From assembly GCF_900604485.1 (NCBI RefSeq), contig NZ_UWOP01000001.1, positions 563,001-627,000 on the forward strand: a stretch of 64,000 nt of DNA, given 5' to 3'. The DNA comes from Enterococcus mediterraneensis (lineage in GTDB: Bacteria; Bacillota; Bacilli; Lactobacillales; Enterococcaceae). A model generated the notes under the pieces. The model worked only from the letters and a program-made list of their open reading frames with translations. It searched no databases and was not told the origin of the DNA. Made by a program: the position numbers and the translations under genes. Positions 25,417 through 35,299 of the stretch are shown one piece after another; position 1 is the first letter of the stretch; each line of letters starts with the position of its first letter.

Positions 25417-27666
25417 ATGACAACAACGATCATTGGTTTCCCGCGGATCGGCGAATTCCGGGAATTGAAATTTCAAACTGAAAAATATTTTCGTGGAGAA
25501 ATCACAGAAAACGAATTAGCCGCAGTCGGTGCAGACTTGCGCAAAAAACATTGGCAATTAGTCAAAGACAGCGGCATCGACCAGATTCCCAGCAATGATT
25601 TTTCCTTTTACGATACGACATTGGATACAGCCTTTTTATTGAATATCTTGCCGAAAGAGATCCAAACGATCGACCTGTCACCACTGGATAAATATTTTGC
25701 TTTGGCGCGAGGATATCAAGGAGAAAAAGGCGATATCAAAGCGCGGCCAATGAAAAAATGGTTCAATACCAACTATCACTACATCGTACCAAAGTTTGAA
25801 AAAGATGCTGATATCAAGGTTGTCGGAACAAAAATCTTTGACGAGTTCCAAGAAGCCAAAACACTAGGCATCCAAACACGTCCCGTTCTACTCGGTCCAT
25901 TCACGCTACTGCAGATCAGTGAATTAGCTGAAGATACCGAACCGGCTGATTTTGCGGCTGAACTCGTAGCTGCTTATCAAGAAATTTTCGCGACATTGAA
26001 TGAATTGGGGGCTGAATGGCTGCAGTTGGATGAACCAGCTTTGGTGAAGGATCTTTCTTCTCAAGATTGGGCATTGTTCCAACAGCTTTATCACCCATTG
26101 CTTCAACAAAAAAACGGACTGAAACTCTTGCTTCAAACTTATTTTGGCGATGTTCGTGACGTCTATACTGATTTGGTTCAACTGGATTTTGACGGAATCG
26201 GTCTGGATTTTGTGGAAGGTCCTAAGAATTATGAATTAGTAATCGGCGGTTTCCCTGCTGAGAAAACTCTGTTTGCCGGTATTGTCAACGGAAAAAACAT
26301 TTGGCGCAATCATTATGAACAGACGTTGAAAGCTGTACAAAAACTTCCTGTGGAAAATCTCGTGCTTTCTACTTCTTGTTCCTTGCTCCATGTGCCTTTT
26401 ACAACAGAAAATGAAACATTTGCGCCGGAGATTTTGAAACATTTCGCGTTCGCTAAAGAAAAATTGACGGAGCTGACTGAACTGAATGTTATCTTGAAAG
26501 AAGGACAGCAAACACCGTTGATCGAAAATCAACAACTTTTTGCTTCACCTCGGACAGAAGAAAACCAAGCATTAGCTGAAAAAATCGCGCATCTGGCTCC
26601 CCAAGATTTCACGAGAAAACCTGCATTCTCCGACCGGGAAAAATTACAACGGACGGTATTTGATCTGCCATTATTGCCAACAACGACGATCGGTTCCTTC
26701 CCACAAACACGAGAAGTCAAACAAACCCGCGCAAAATTCAAGCGTCAAGAGATCTCTGCCGAAGAATATGACCAATTTCTTGCCCAACAAATCAACGACT
26801 GGCTGCAATGGCAGGAAGAAATCGGGCTGGATGTATTGGTCCACGGCGAGTTTGAGCGAAACGACATGGTGGAATATTTCGGTCAAAATTTATCCGGCTA
26901 TCTTTTCAGTCAAAACGGCTGGGTACAATCCTATGGGACTCGCGGTGTGAAACCGCCAATCATTTGGGGTGATGTTTCCCGCAAGAAACCGATCACGGTG
27001 AAATGGTCAACCTATGCACAGCAACAAACCGACAAGGTGGTAAAAGGTATGCTGACAGGGCCGGTAACGATCTTGAACTGGTCTTTTCCTCGGGAAGATA
27101 TTTCTCTGAAAGAATCAGCTTTGCAATTGGCGTTGGCGATCCAAGAGGAAGTATTGGATCTGGAAGCTAACGGTATCCGCGTGATCCAGATCGACGAAGC
27201 CGCTTTACGAGAAAAACTGCCGCTGCGAAAAAGCGACTGGTACTCGGAATACTTGGATTGGGCGATCCCAGCCTTTCGTTTGGTCCACAGCCGCGTCCAA
27301 CCGACGATTCAGATCCATACCCATATGTGTTATAGCGAATTTACCGATATCATCTCCGCTATCGATCAAATGGATGCCGATGTGATTTCATTTGAAGCTT
27401 CCCGCTCGAATCTTACGATCTTAGATGAGTTGAATGCTCAACGGTTCCAAACTGAAGTTGGTCCCGGCGTATACGATATCCATTCGCCGCGGGTTCCTTC
27501 AACAGAAGAGATTTTACAAACGATCCGTGCGATCTTGGCAAAAGTCCCCAAAGAAAAAGTTTGGATCAACCCAGACTGCGGATTAAAGACAAGAGGCATC
27601 CCAGAAACTCGCGATAGTCTGCAAAATCTGACAGCGGCGGCAAAAATCGTCCGGGAGGAGATTTGA
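25417..27666 (+). CDS. metE: Cobalamin-independent methionine synthase
   Basis: Transfers the methyl group of 5-methyltetrahydropteroyl-triglutamate to homocysteine to make methionine. It is 749 residues, close to the family's usual 755. The N-terminal barrel starts [18 protein letters not shown]. The C-terminal catalytic barrel begins near 430 ([20 protein letters not shown]). Zinc ligands are visible in HTHMCYSEF near 635 and in [12 protein letters not shown] near 720. The start at 25417 is set by AAAAGGAGGA; an extension to 25345 lacks a ribosome binding site. It is followed after one base by metF, so methyl donor and acceptor steps are co-expressed. Confidence 0.96.
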   Translation: MTTTIIGFPRIGEFRELKFQTEKYFRGEITENELAAVGADLRKKHWQLVKDSGIDQIPSNDFSFYDTTLDTAFLLNILPKEIQTIDLSPLDKYFALARGYQGEKGDIKARPMKKWFNTNYHYIVPKFEKDADIKVVGTKIFDEFQEAKTLGIQTRPVLLGPFTLLQISELAEDTEPADFAAELVAAYQEIFATLNELGAEWLQLDEPALVKDLSSQDWALFQQLYHPLLQQKNGLKLLLQTYFGDVRDVYTDLVQLDFDGIGLDFVEGPKNYELVIGGFPAEKTLFAGIVNGKNIWRNHYEQTLKAVQKLPVENLVLSTSCSLLHVPFTTENETFAPEILKHFAFAKEKLTELTELNVILKEGQQTPLIENQQLFASPRTEENQALAEKIAHLAPQDFTRKPAFSDREKLQRTVFDLPLLPTTTIGSFPQTREVKQTRAKFKRQEISAEEYDQFLAQQINDWLQWQEEIGLDVLVHGEFERNDMVEYFGQNLSGYLFSQNGWVQSYGTRGVKPPIIWGDVSRKKPITVKWSTYAQQQTDKVVKGMLTGPVTILNWSFPREDISLKESALQLALAIQEEVLDLEANGIRVIQIDEAALREKLPLRKSDWYSEYLDWAIPAFRLVHSRVQPTIQIHTHMCYSEFTDIISAIDQMDADVISFEASRSNLTILDELNAQRFQTEVGPGVYDIHSPRVPSTEEILQTIRAILAKVPKEKVWINPDCGLKTRGIPETRDSLQNLTAAAKIVREEI

Positions 27667-27667
27667 T

Positions 27668-28540
27668 ATGGGCTCTCCTTCAAACGATGCAGTTCCTTCC
27701 CTCTCCTTTGAGATCTTTCCACCCAACACACAAGCCGGCGCGGAAAAAATCGTGGAGACCCTGGCGGAACTGCAGGGGCTATCCCCTTCTTTTATCAGTG
27801 TCACCTGCAGCAATCAGCCGCAATCGATTGAGACTACCACGATCAAATTAGCGGGATATATCACCAATCAATTGCAGATCCCTACCATCGCGCATCTTCC
27901 GGCGGCGTACTTGTCAAAACAACAGGTACACACGATTTTGGAGAAGCTGCAAGAACTTGGTGTGCAACGATTGCTGGCTTTGCGAGGAGATATTTTTCCA
28001 GACAATCCCCCCAAAACCGATTTTCATTACGCCAGCGAATTGATCACGTATATAAAAAAACAAGCGCCTCAATTTGAAATCAGCGGCGCCTGCTACCCCG
28101 AGATCCATCCTGACTCTTTGAATCGTGTGACGGATGTCAAAAATCTGAAGAAAAAAACCGATGCCGGATGCGACCGCTTGATCACACAGCTCTTTTTCGA
28201 TAATGAAATCTTCTACCGTTTCCAAGAACATTGTGCATTGGCCGATATCGATGTACCAATCCTTGCGGGGATCATGCCTATCACTAATCGTAATCAAGCA
28301 CTGCGGCTGATCAAAACCAGCGACGCCAAACTGCCTCGAAAATTTCTTGCGATCTTGGAAAAATACGAGCATAACCCCGTCGCATTACGAGATGCCGGAC
28401 TTGCTTACGCCATCGACCAGATCATCGACCTCGTCACACAAGATGTCGCCGGCATCCACCTATACACCATGAACCACGCCTCAACCGCCCGCTCCATCTA
28501 TCAAGCGACTCGTTCCTTGTTCGGGTTACAGGCGGTATAA
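27668..28540 (+). CDS. metF: 5,10-methylenetetrahydrofolate reductase
   Basis: Reduces methylene-THF to methyl-THF, the methyl donor used by MetE. It is 290 residues, forming a flavin TIM barrel. Family landmarks are SFEIFPPNTQAGAEK near residue 14 (catalytic Glu), the FAD-contact region LALRGD near 100, SGACYPEIHPDS near 140, and the loop CDRLITQLFFDNEIF near 167. The start codon is one base after the metE stop, and the ribosome binding site lies inside metE (GGGAGGAG). A clear terminator ends the operon. Confidence 0.95.
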   Translation: MGSPSNDAVPSLSFEIFPPNTQAGAEKIVETLAELQGLSPSFISVTCSNQPQSIETTTIKLAGYITNQLQIPTIAHLPAAYLSKQQVHTILEKLQELGVQRLLALRGDIFPDNPPKTDFHYASELITYIKKQAPQFEISGACYPEIHPDSLNRVTDVKNLKKKTDAGCDRLITQLFFDNEIFYRFQEHCALADIDVPILAGIMPITNRNQALRLIKTSDAKLPRKFLAILEKYEHNPVALRDAGLAYAIDQIIDLVTQDVAGIHLYTMNHASTARSIYQATRSLFGLQAV

Positions 28541-28546
28541 AAAACG

Positions 28547-28582
28547 AACCCTCTTCCTTTTGATGGAGGAGGGTTTATTTTT
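28547..28582 (+). terminator. Terminator of metE-metF
   Basis: AACCCTCTTCC (28547-28557) pairs with GGAGGAGGGTT (28565-28575), one mismatch, and is followed by TATTTTTG. Confidence 0.8.
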
Positions 28583-28767
28583 GTTGAAAACGAGGTTGAG
28601 CTGAAACAGCTGGAGATTAGCAGAGATGTTGACTTGATTTAAATATTTCTAAGTCACGTTAAACATTGGATAAAATAAGAAAAATGGACTTTTCCCCCTA
28701 TTCAACCACAAGTTGTTTGTAAAATTCCTCGTCTTTTTCTATTCTGAAAGCAGAAAGGATGGTTTCT

Positions 28768-29519
28768 ATGCTGATTCAAGATATTTTAAAAACTTATCGC
28801 AACAAAAACGGACTTACTCAAGAAGAAGTAGCAAAAAACTGAACATCACCACCCAAGCTGTTTCGAAATGGGAAAATGGACAGTCTATGCCGTCGATCGA
28901 TAACTTGATTATGCTTTCTGATTTTTATGATGTATCGATCGATGAGCTGATTCAAGGAAGCCCCTATTTCCGAAAACCATTTTTAGTAGGAAAAAAATTC
29001 ACAGTAAAAAAAGGGCTCCTATTATTTGTAATCTGGGTATTTATCAGTTTGTTCCTCACCGGTTTCGGCGTTCAGCCCTTTGGTGTATTAGTGTTGGTTT
29101 TGTTAGTTGGTCTCTTGATGGTTTTTCCGACTGTTTTCACTGATTATTGGGTCATTCATAAAGACTATCTTGAGATTTGCCAGTACTCCCAAAATTCGCT
29201 GAAAAAGTGTTTGGAACTTCTCAAAAGGACCGGACGACACGAGCAGATTCCCTATTCAGCTATCAAAACCATTGAGATCGTCTATACAAAAAAAGAGCGT
29301 CTATCGCCTTTTGATTTCAATCCGGATTTTCTTTACTTGCGGATCATTCTTTCCCAAACAACGATCAAGCTTGATTTAGCTTCTTCACCTCGAGCTTATC
29401 TGCCGCAATTTTGTGGATTTTTGGTGCGAAACGGTGTAGAGGTGATTGACCAACAGGAGATCGTTTCATTACTGGTGGCGGATCAATATTTGTACGATGC
29501 GTTCCACGTGTCTGAATAG
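28768..29519 (+). pseudogene. XRE-type HTH membrane regulator with a one-base frameshift
   Basis: From the ATG at 28768 (AGGATGG upstream) the reading frame gives MLIQDILKTYRNKNGLTQEE and then VAKN before hitting TGA at 28840-28842. The next frame continues immediately as LNITTQAVSKWENGQSMPSI, so one A is missing from the run of six at 28833-28838. With seven A the protein would be 250 residues: an N-terminal XRE HTH (about 1-65), two transmembrane helices (about 90-130), and a C-terminal domain of unknown function. The seven bases A AAA AAC before the stop form a canonical -1 slippery heptamer in the correct phase, so ribosomal frameshifting could restore the product. Simplest reading is a pseudogene or a homopolymer sequencing error. 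It faces a paralogue-like gene at 29659. Confidence 0.8.
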
Positions 29520-29658
29520 AAATGAGAAAAGCGGAGAGGTATATCAACCATGTTGACAGCAGATTCTCCTCTTGGTCTATTTTTTGTTTTTTTGGCATCG
29601 TTGTACGATTTTTTTTAAGTGTAGTGAACACTGATTGAGAACCTGTACTACATTACAG

Positions 29659-30186
29659 TTAAAAAAACTGTGGAATCACGAGAATTGCCGCTGCGGCAAA
29701 AAGAACCACCACTACGATCAACAAAACAGCATGGCTATGTTTCGGCTTGCTGTCCAATTCTTTTTCCAGCAGGATCCTCCTGCGTTCAAAATAATACAGC
29801 GGCACAAAATTCCCACACATACTGATTATCAAAATAATGGTCGCTTGCAAGGAAAGCTCTCCCCACCATTTTTGACTAACCAACAAAACGATTATACACA
29901 AATTGACTATCAGAGACGGCAGCGCCATTCTTTTCATTGTCTTTTGTTCCGCTTGGATCTTGATATCTTCCACTAATGACGAACCTTCTAACAATAACTG
30001 ATCTAAAGATAATTCATATAAATGAGCTAAGCGGATCAGACTCTCGATATCAGGATAATTTTTCCCATTCTCCCAATTTGAGATAGACTTTTGCGAGACA
30101 TAGATCCTCTCTGCAACCTGACCTTGCGTCAGCCCCATTTTCTTACGCCGTTCTTTTAATACTTCACTTATTTCTATTTCCGCCAT
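29659..30186 (-). CDS. XRE family HTH regulator with membrane segments
   Basis: A 175-residue protein. Residues 5-60 form an XRE helix-turn-helix (ISEVLKERRKKMGLTQGQVA, then SQKSISNWENGKNYPDIESL). A linker and three predicted transmembrane helices (about 97-120, 122-140 and 155-174) follow. Membrane-tethered XRE regulators of this type are common in Firmicutes and of unknown ligand. Its HTH resembles that of the frameshifted gene convergent to it, with the same order (HTH then membrane helices). It may regulate its own expression or respond to membrane state; neither is shown here. Confidence 0.8.
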   Translation of the reverse strand: MAEIEISEVLKERRKKMGLTQGQVAERIYVSQKSISNWENGKNYPDIESLIRLAHLYELSLDQLLLEGSSLVEDIKIQAEQKTMKRMALPSLIVNLCIIVLLVSQKWWGELSLQATIILIISMCGNFVPLYYFERRRILLEKELDSKPKHSHAVLLIVVVVLFAAAAILVIPQFF

Positions 30187-30356
30187 CTCCGATCCTCGCT
30201 TTGCAGTGCTTTTTTCTACTCATAATGTACCTGTTTGATTGGTAAAAAGCTAGAGAAAAATGTTACTAAAGGCAGTGTAGCGGGGGTTTAATGATTTGTT
30301 TTTCTAAAAATTCCGCTAATCGCAGTCTTTTTTATGACCAAAAACCATATTTAAAA

Positions 30357-30378
30357 AAGGAACGCCGAAGCGCTCCTT
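30357..30378 (-). terminator. Terminator of the rhamnoside operon
   Basis: On the minus strand AAGGAGCGC pairs with GCGTTCCTT around a TTCG tetraloop, with one G-T wobble, followed by a T-run. Confidence 0.85.
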
Positions 30379-30425
30379 GATTGTTTAATTTAAATCTGAA
30401 GATAAATTATATATTTAGTTTTACA

Positions 30426-31772
30426 TCAACTATTCGTCAATTTAGGTTGTTTTTTCGCCACTTTAAACTTAAATCCACTCCGGAAAATGATGACTGTGGC
30501 TAAATACAAAACTAACGGGATAGCAAATGTCACTAACATGATGCCATTTGCCGCTTCTATTGATTGAGCCTGATTAGCGATATAACCTGTATAGCTTAGA
30601 ATGAAGCCTGGAATAGCACCTCCGACTGCCATTGCGAATTTCATGATCAATGAAGTCAGCGAAGCAACCAACGCAGTAGCTTCTACACCTAATTGTTCTC
30701 GAATAATATCCACATTATCAGCAGAAATACTGTACTGAAGTGTATTCGTTAAACCTAATGAAAACTGAACGCCGCAATACAATACTACAAATGATAAAGT
30801 CGTTTCTCCAAATAGCAGAAATCCCGCCATACAAACACTGACCAAACAAAGACCCAGAATATACAACTGCTTCTTATTGATCCTTTGTGTCAAAATAGAA
30901 ACTACAGCTCCAGCTATCAAGGCAGCAAACATGCCGAATAAACTGGCAATGCTCAACAGCCTAGTATTATTAACGATATAGCTCAAATAGTAAAGCAATG
31001 ATCCGTTGAAAATGTTTGTCGCCGCTGTAATGAACAGCATGGATAAAAAGAGCGTGACCACCGGTTTGATTCTTAAAATCCGGACTGCTTCTTTCATGGT
31101 GTACTTTTCTTTTACGCTATGTTCGGTTACTTCTTCTTCACTTACACGTTCTTTCAACATTAAAGCTCCTATAATCGTGAAGAATAAAACAACGAGGACT
31201 GCACCGCTGATCAACAATATATACCCATTTAGAGGTGTCGAAAAAGCTGAGATAGCTAGAGGAGCCGCTACATTTAATAAAGTAGGTCCCACAGTATATG
31301 AGACCCCTTTGATAGAAGATAGTGTATTTCGCTCCTCCTCGTTTTTCGTCAAAACTGGGATCAGACTGTTTAAAGGAATATCCATCAAATCAAATGTGAT
31401 ACCTAAAAGGATGTAAGAAATACTGATTGCAACAATTTTTTGAGATTCAAACATAACCGGTGCAAACCAAACCAGTAAATAATTCAAGCAGCAAATAATC
31501 ACACCTAAAATGAGAACCGGCTTATACTTGCCGATTTTTGTATGGGGAAAACGATCGATCAGAAAGCCTAAAAGGGGATCACTGATGCCATCCAATAATC
31601 GAGACGCTAAAAACAGTCCACCCACAACAGCTGGAGAGATCCCTACCACATCAGTGTAAAATATCAGTAAATAGGTGTTCAACAGTGTCATGATAGGGAT
31701 ATTCCCTAAATTTGTTAAAGTAAAGCCGATTTTCTCACTTATTTTTACTTGTTTTTTATCCACTTTCTTCAT
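30426..31772 (-). CDS. GPH-family sugar:cation symporter
   Basis: A 448-residue, twelve-helix transporter of the glycoside-pentoside-hexuronide family. The N-terminus KISEKIGFTLTNLGNIPIMT and the loop SRLLDGISDPLLGFLIDRF (near residue 57, the cation-site region) are family hallmarks. It probably imports a rhamnoside or the sugar released by the neighbouring GH78 enzyme. The start is ambiguous: GAGAGG directly abuts the ATG at 31772, while a GTG at 31763 has a better spacing of nine bases. It is the last gene of the operon, 15 bases after the rhamnosidase gene. Confidence 0.9.
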   Translation of the reverse strand: MKKVDKKQVKISEKIGFTLTNLGNIPIMTLLNTYLLIFYTDVVGISPAVVGGLFLASRLLDGISDPLLGFLIDRFPHTKIGKYKPVLILGVIICCLNYLLVWFAPVMFESQKIVAISISYILLGITFDLMDIPLNSLIPVLTKNEEERNTLSSIKGVSYTVGPTLLNVAAPLAISAFSTPLNGYILLISGAVLVVLFFTIIGALMLKERVSEEEVTEHSVKEKYTMKEAVRILRIKPVVTLFLSMLFITAATNIFNGSLLYYLSYIVNNTRLLSIASLFGMFAALIAGAVVSILTQRINKKQLYILGLCLVSVCMAGFLLFGETTLSFVVLYCGVQFSLGLTNTLQYSISADNVDIIREQLGVEATALVASLTSLIMKFAMAVGGAIPGFILSYTGYIANQAQSIEAANGIMLVTFAIPLVLYLATVIIFRSGFKFKVAKKQPKLTNS

Positions 31773-31787
31773 CCTCTCTATGGCGTA

Positions 31788-33773
31788 TTAAACAAGAGAT
31801 TTTTCTTTTAGTTCCAGTACCATCTCCTGATCTTTACTAATTGGAATATCTTGATTATCGATTCGAAGGATTCCACCTGATTTAGTAGCATAAACTTTTA
31901 ACATAGACTGATTTTTTTCTAAAGTCACAGATCCATCTTTGATTGGGAAAGTGCAAGAGATTTTCTCAAAAGAATCTAGTTGCGGTTCAACTAAGTATGT
32001 TTCATACCCAGGTCTGATAGGTTGGATACCGGCAAAGTATCTGCCTATCAAGTAGATAGGACTTGCTCCCCACGCATGGCATAAACTTTTTCCAAATGGA
32101 TCCCCATACATTTCATAGACATCATTTCCTGTTTCTTCAGGAATATATTCTTCCCAAAAAGTGACTGCGTCTTGTTCCACCATTCCGCCCCAATAGTCAC
32201 GGATTATTTCATGGACACGTTTGGTTTCTCCTAATTTGCATAAGGCATCTTGCTCAAAGAATTTAAAGTACGGTGTAGTAATCTGAGTGATATCATCATT
32301 GAGTAAAACATTCGTTAAAATACTTTGAGACTGCTCTTCATCAACGAAATCGAATAAAACGGCAAAGATATTTGCGTGACGTGTCACGTGTCTTTTTCCA
32401 GAAACATAGGAATCAATGAACGCTCCTTTTTCTTTATCCCAGAAGAATTCCATCACATTTTTCTTCAACATTTCGTAACAAGCAACGTATTGATCGATTT
32501 CTTTATTAAGGATCGAACCGCAAACAGTCATCGCTTTATAGGCTTTCAATAATAAGATTTGTTCCGCAGCCAGCGTACCTTCTTTATCCATTTCAGACCA
32601 GTCAATAAATATCCAGTCTTTTTCACGACCATAGATAAATCCATGTTCATCCGTCTGTTGAGAAAGATAGCGCATCATAGTTTCCATTTTTGGATAAATT
32701 TGTTCTAAAAATGTGGTGTCCCCTGTCATCATGTAATGATTTTCAACGGCAATGACCCAAAGGATCGAATAGTCCACAATAGTATTCATGTGCTGCTTGA
32801 TTTCGTTTTGTCCTCTTAGCGCCAACATTGTCCGTTTGTTGATATCTTCATCAAAAAACAAATATTGATTGATGAAATAGCTTTGATACGCATCCCCAGA
32901 CCAAATCCAACGATCCCGTTTGATACCGTCAATGAAAAACAACCCGCTGCACAATGTGAATGTATCAACAGAAATATCCCAAATCTTATTCATCAATGGA
33001 TCATCAGAAGAAAAAACTGCACGATTTTCTAAAGGAATGAATTCATGGATCCCATTGATTTCAATTGATGCCGAGGTAATATCAGGAATAAAAATATAGC
33101 GGAAAGCACGTTTGCGAATCGGTGTTTCGCTTGTAACGTTTTCTTGTTTGTAATAGCATTGTTCGATATCTCTTGCTTCCGTTTCTGATTCTCCGTAACA
33201 AATAGTGATCGGTTTGTCACTATCAAGCTTTTCAATGTGTAATGGACCAAATACTGCGCGACCATAATCGATCAGTGTACCGCCATCAATATCTTTCTTT
33301 GAAAGAGGTTTGCATATTTCTGTTGCGTATTCTACAACATTTGGATCTTGCTCTTTTTTATAGTAAAGCTCACTCCACCCAGCTGGAAATTCATCAATAA
33401 AGTTACTGCAAAGCCAGCTGGTATCACTTTTGATTATTTCACCGTCAATATAGACAGCTGGAAGACCGCTGACATTTCCAACATTCACTCTGACTTTATT
33501 CTTTCCGGGCATACAGGTCACTTCTTGACCAAAAGGATATTTCACCTCGTTGACTTCAACAAATCCAACACCAGAAACGTAGACAGTAAAGCTTGTTTCT
33601 TGGTCTAAAACATAATCTCGTTTAAATTTAACATTGCGATGACAATCATCGATATTCCAGTATGCAGGCCAATCATAGCTTCTTTCTTCTCTTGAAAAAT
33701 TTTGCATAAGACCCTGTCTGATTTCAAAATCGCCTGTATACCATAACCATCTTGAATCTGATTCTTTCAACAT
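31788..33773 (-). CDS. Alpha-L-rhamnosidase (GH78-like)
   Basis: A 661-residue glycosidase resembling family GH78. The N-terminal beta-sandwich region (about 1-230) contains WLWYTGDF and the sugar-binding-like fold. The (alpha/alpha)6 barrel follows, with the hallmark GIKRDRWIWSGDAYQSYFIN near residue 290, where the aspartate of GDAYQ is the likely general acid. EQDAVTFWEEYIP near 545 supplies the second catalytic glutamate. The C-terminal part is a small beta domain. No signal peptide is present, so it is intracellular and acts on rhamnosides delivered by the flanking transporters. The start at 33773 (MLKESDSRW) is supported by GAGG eight bases upstream; the GTG at 33797 is less likely. Confidence 0.85.
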   Translation of the reverse strand: MLKESDSRWLWYTGDFEIRQGLMQNFSREERSYDWPAYWNIDDCHRNVKFKRDYVLDQETSFTVYVSGVGFVEVNEVKYPFGQEVTCMPGKNKVRVNVGNVSGLPAVYIDGEIIKSDTSWLCSNFIDEFPAGWSELYYKKEQDPNVVEYATEICKPLSKKDIDGGTLIDYGRAVFGPLHIEKLDSDKPITICYGESETEARDIEQCYYKQENVTSETPIRKRAFRYIFIPDITSASIEINGIHEFIPLENRAVFSSDDPLMNKIWDISVDTFTLCSGLFFIDGIKRDRWIWSGDAYQSYFINQYLFFDEDINKRTMLALRGQNEIKQHMNTIVDYSILWVIAVENHYMMTGDTTFLEQIYPKMETMMRYLSQQTDEHGFIYGREKDWIFIDWSEMDKEGTLAAEQILLLKAYKAMTVCGSILNKEIDQYVACYEMLKKNVMEFFWDKEKGAFIDSYVSGKRHVTRHANIFAVLFDFVDEEQSQSILTNVLLNDDITQITTPYFKFFEQDALCKLGETKRVHEIIRDYWGGMVEQDAVTFWEEYIPEETGNDVYEMYGDPFGKSLCHAWGASPIYLIGRYFAGIQPIRPGYETYLVEPQLDSFEKISCTFPIKDGSVTLEKNQSMLKVYATKSGGILRIDNQDIPISKDQEMVLELKEKSLV

Positions 33774-33800
33774 TCTAATTTCCTCACTTTCAATCACTGC

Positions 33801-35111
33801 TTATTTCGCTGTAATTTCTTCATTTTCATTCATTGTTTCTTGTGCGATCCCTGCTTTTTTCTGTAATCTCATCATTACGATCCCTGCTACTGCAGCAGCC
33901 AAAACGATGGCCGCAAATCCATACATAGATTTGTGGATATTCTCCGGTGCAACAAGAAATGGTGTAACAAAAGCGAAGAGACCGCAGCATAGACGTGAAA
34001 AACCATTAATGATTCCTTGTAATGACGCGCGTACTTCTGATGGAAATGATTCTTGTGTCCAAACTTTGTAAATCGCTTCTCCGGCCATTGGATTTCCAAA
34101 ATTATAAAACGCGATGGTAACAGCCAATGCAATAAACCCGGCATTCCCGCCGATGACTGCCATTCCGATCATAGCCATAAACTGAACAAACGCGCCTACA
34201 AAAAATGCTTTATTTCGATAAGAGCTGCCCGCTACTGAAGCAAATACGATCGTTGTGATCAGAGAAATAATATTCAATACGATTCCAAGACCAGTTGCCT
34301 GCATTTGAGATGCTCCTGCATTTGTCAGCGCATACGTTTGGAATTGTCCCCAAGTATTTGCCAACAGATTCCAGCAAACATAGAAAATCAAAATTGCAAA
34401 AAAGAAATGACGATACACTTTTGCATTTGAACCAGTGAATATTTCTTTTGCCGAGAATTTTTTATTTTCTTCATTCAATGTTGTATTCGCCTGACGCAAC
34501 TTCCCTTCTTCGTGAAAAGCACGGAATGTTTTAGAAAGCGTCCGCCAGATCCAAGTAAATAATGAAAACACCAATAAAATAGCAAAAACGATTCTTGCAC
34601 CTAGTACACCTTCGATACCTGATAATAAAAATGAACAGATATAAGAAATAAAAATACCAACTTGCCAAAAGATTTGTGTTGAAGAAACCAACCGCGCAGA
34701 TGTATTTTCATCTGGTGCATCATGGGAAACTACTGTCAGACTGATTGGCAGATCAGCTCCTGAAGCAACGCCCATTATAATCACGCCTATCAGCAAAGCG
34801 ATAAAGTTGCCGGAGAACACACAAATGGCTGCACCGATAGCATAAAACAGGTTGACCCAATTAAATGCCCGGAATAAACCAAATAATTTTGTAATATTAC
34901 CGGCAAAAAGTGAACCAAAAGCGATTGCAAAAGTCAGCGCACCAGATACTAAACCGACCTGACCTGCTGATAAATCCAATCCTTTTTGCCAAACTGGAAT
35001 AGTTGCTGACAATCCTACGATACATCCTGAACCAAGCATGGAACCAATACCTGCTGCTGTTGCTAACGGGGAATATTTTTTTACTAAAGATTTCTCTGCA
35101 TTTTGTACCAT
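33801..35111 (-). CDS. MFS transporter, probable sugar/glycoside importer
   Basis: A 436-residue major facilitator with twelve predicted helices. The N-terminal sequence GSGCIVGLSATIPVWQKGL and the loop following helix 2 (FAGNITKLFGLFRAFNWVNL) match the sugar-porter-like branch of MFS. It is the first gene of the operon with the GH78 enzyme and the GPH symporter, so substrate is probably a plant rhamnoside. A cre-like site and promoter are visible upstream, and AGAGGA precedes the ATG. The presence of two unrelated transporters in one operon is unusual. Confidence 0.85.
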   Translation of the reverse strand: MVQNAEKSLVKKYSPLATAAGIGSMLGSGCIVGLSATIPVWQKGLDLSAGQVGLVSGALTFAIAFGSLFAGNITKLFGLFRAFNWVNLFYAIGAAICVFSGNFIALLIGVIIMGVASGADLPISLTVVSHDAPDENTSARLVSSTQIFWQVGIFISYICSFLLSGIEGVLGARIVFAILLVFSLFTWIWRTLSKTFRAFHEEGKLRQANTTLNEENKKFSAKEIFTGSNAKVYRHFFFAILIFYVCWNLLANTWGQFQTYALTNAGASQMQATGLGIVLNIISLITTIVFASVAGSSYRNKAFFVGAFVQFMAMIGMAVIGGNAGFIALAVTIAFYNFGNPMAGEAIYKVWTQESFPSEVRASLQGIINGFSRLCCGLFAFVTPFLVAPENIHKSMYGFAAIVLAAAVAGIVMMRLQKKAGIAQETMNENEEITAK

Positions 35112-35144
35112 CTCTTTTCATCCTCTCTTAAACTATGCTCTAAT

Positions 35145-35167
35145 ATTAAACGCTTTCACCTTGAGCA
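35145..35167 (-). promoter_or_regulatory. cre-like site within the rhamnoside-operon promoter
   Basis: TGAAAGCGTTTAAT on the minus strand (35158-35145) matches the cre consensus at 13 of 14 positions. It lies between a -35-like TTGCTC (about 35162-35167) and a -10-like TATTAG located 17 bases further, so CcpA would block this promoter. Confidence 0.65.
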
Positions 35168-35299
35168 ACAATTTCAAAAAGACATTAATTCATTATCCAA
35201 TCTACAGGTTTTATATAGTTAACAAATAATATTTACATTGACTTAAAGGGATTTTTTATTTATAAGTAAATAAACACTACTAAATTATAAGGTGATAAA

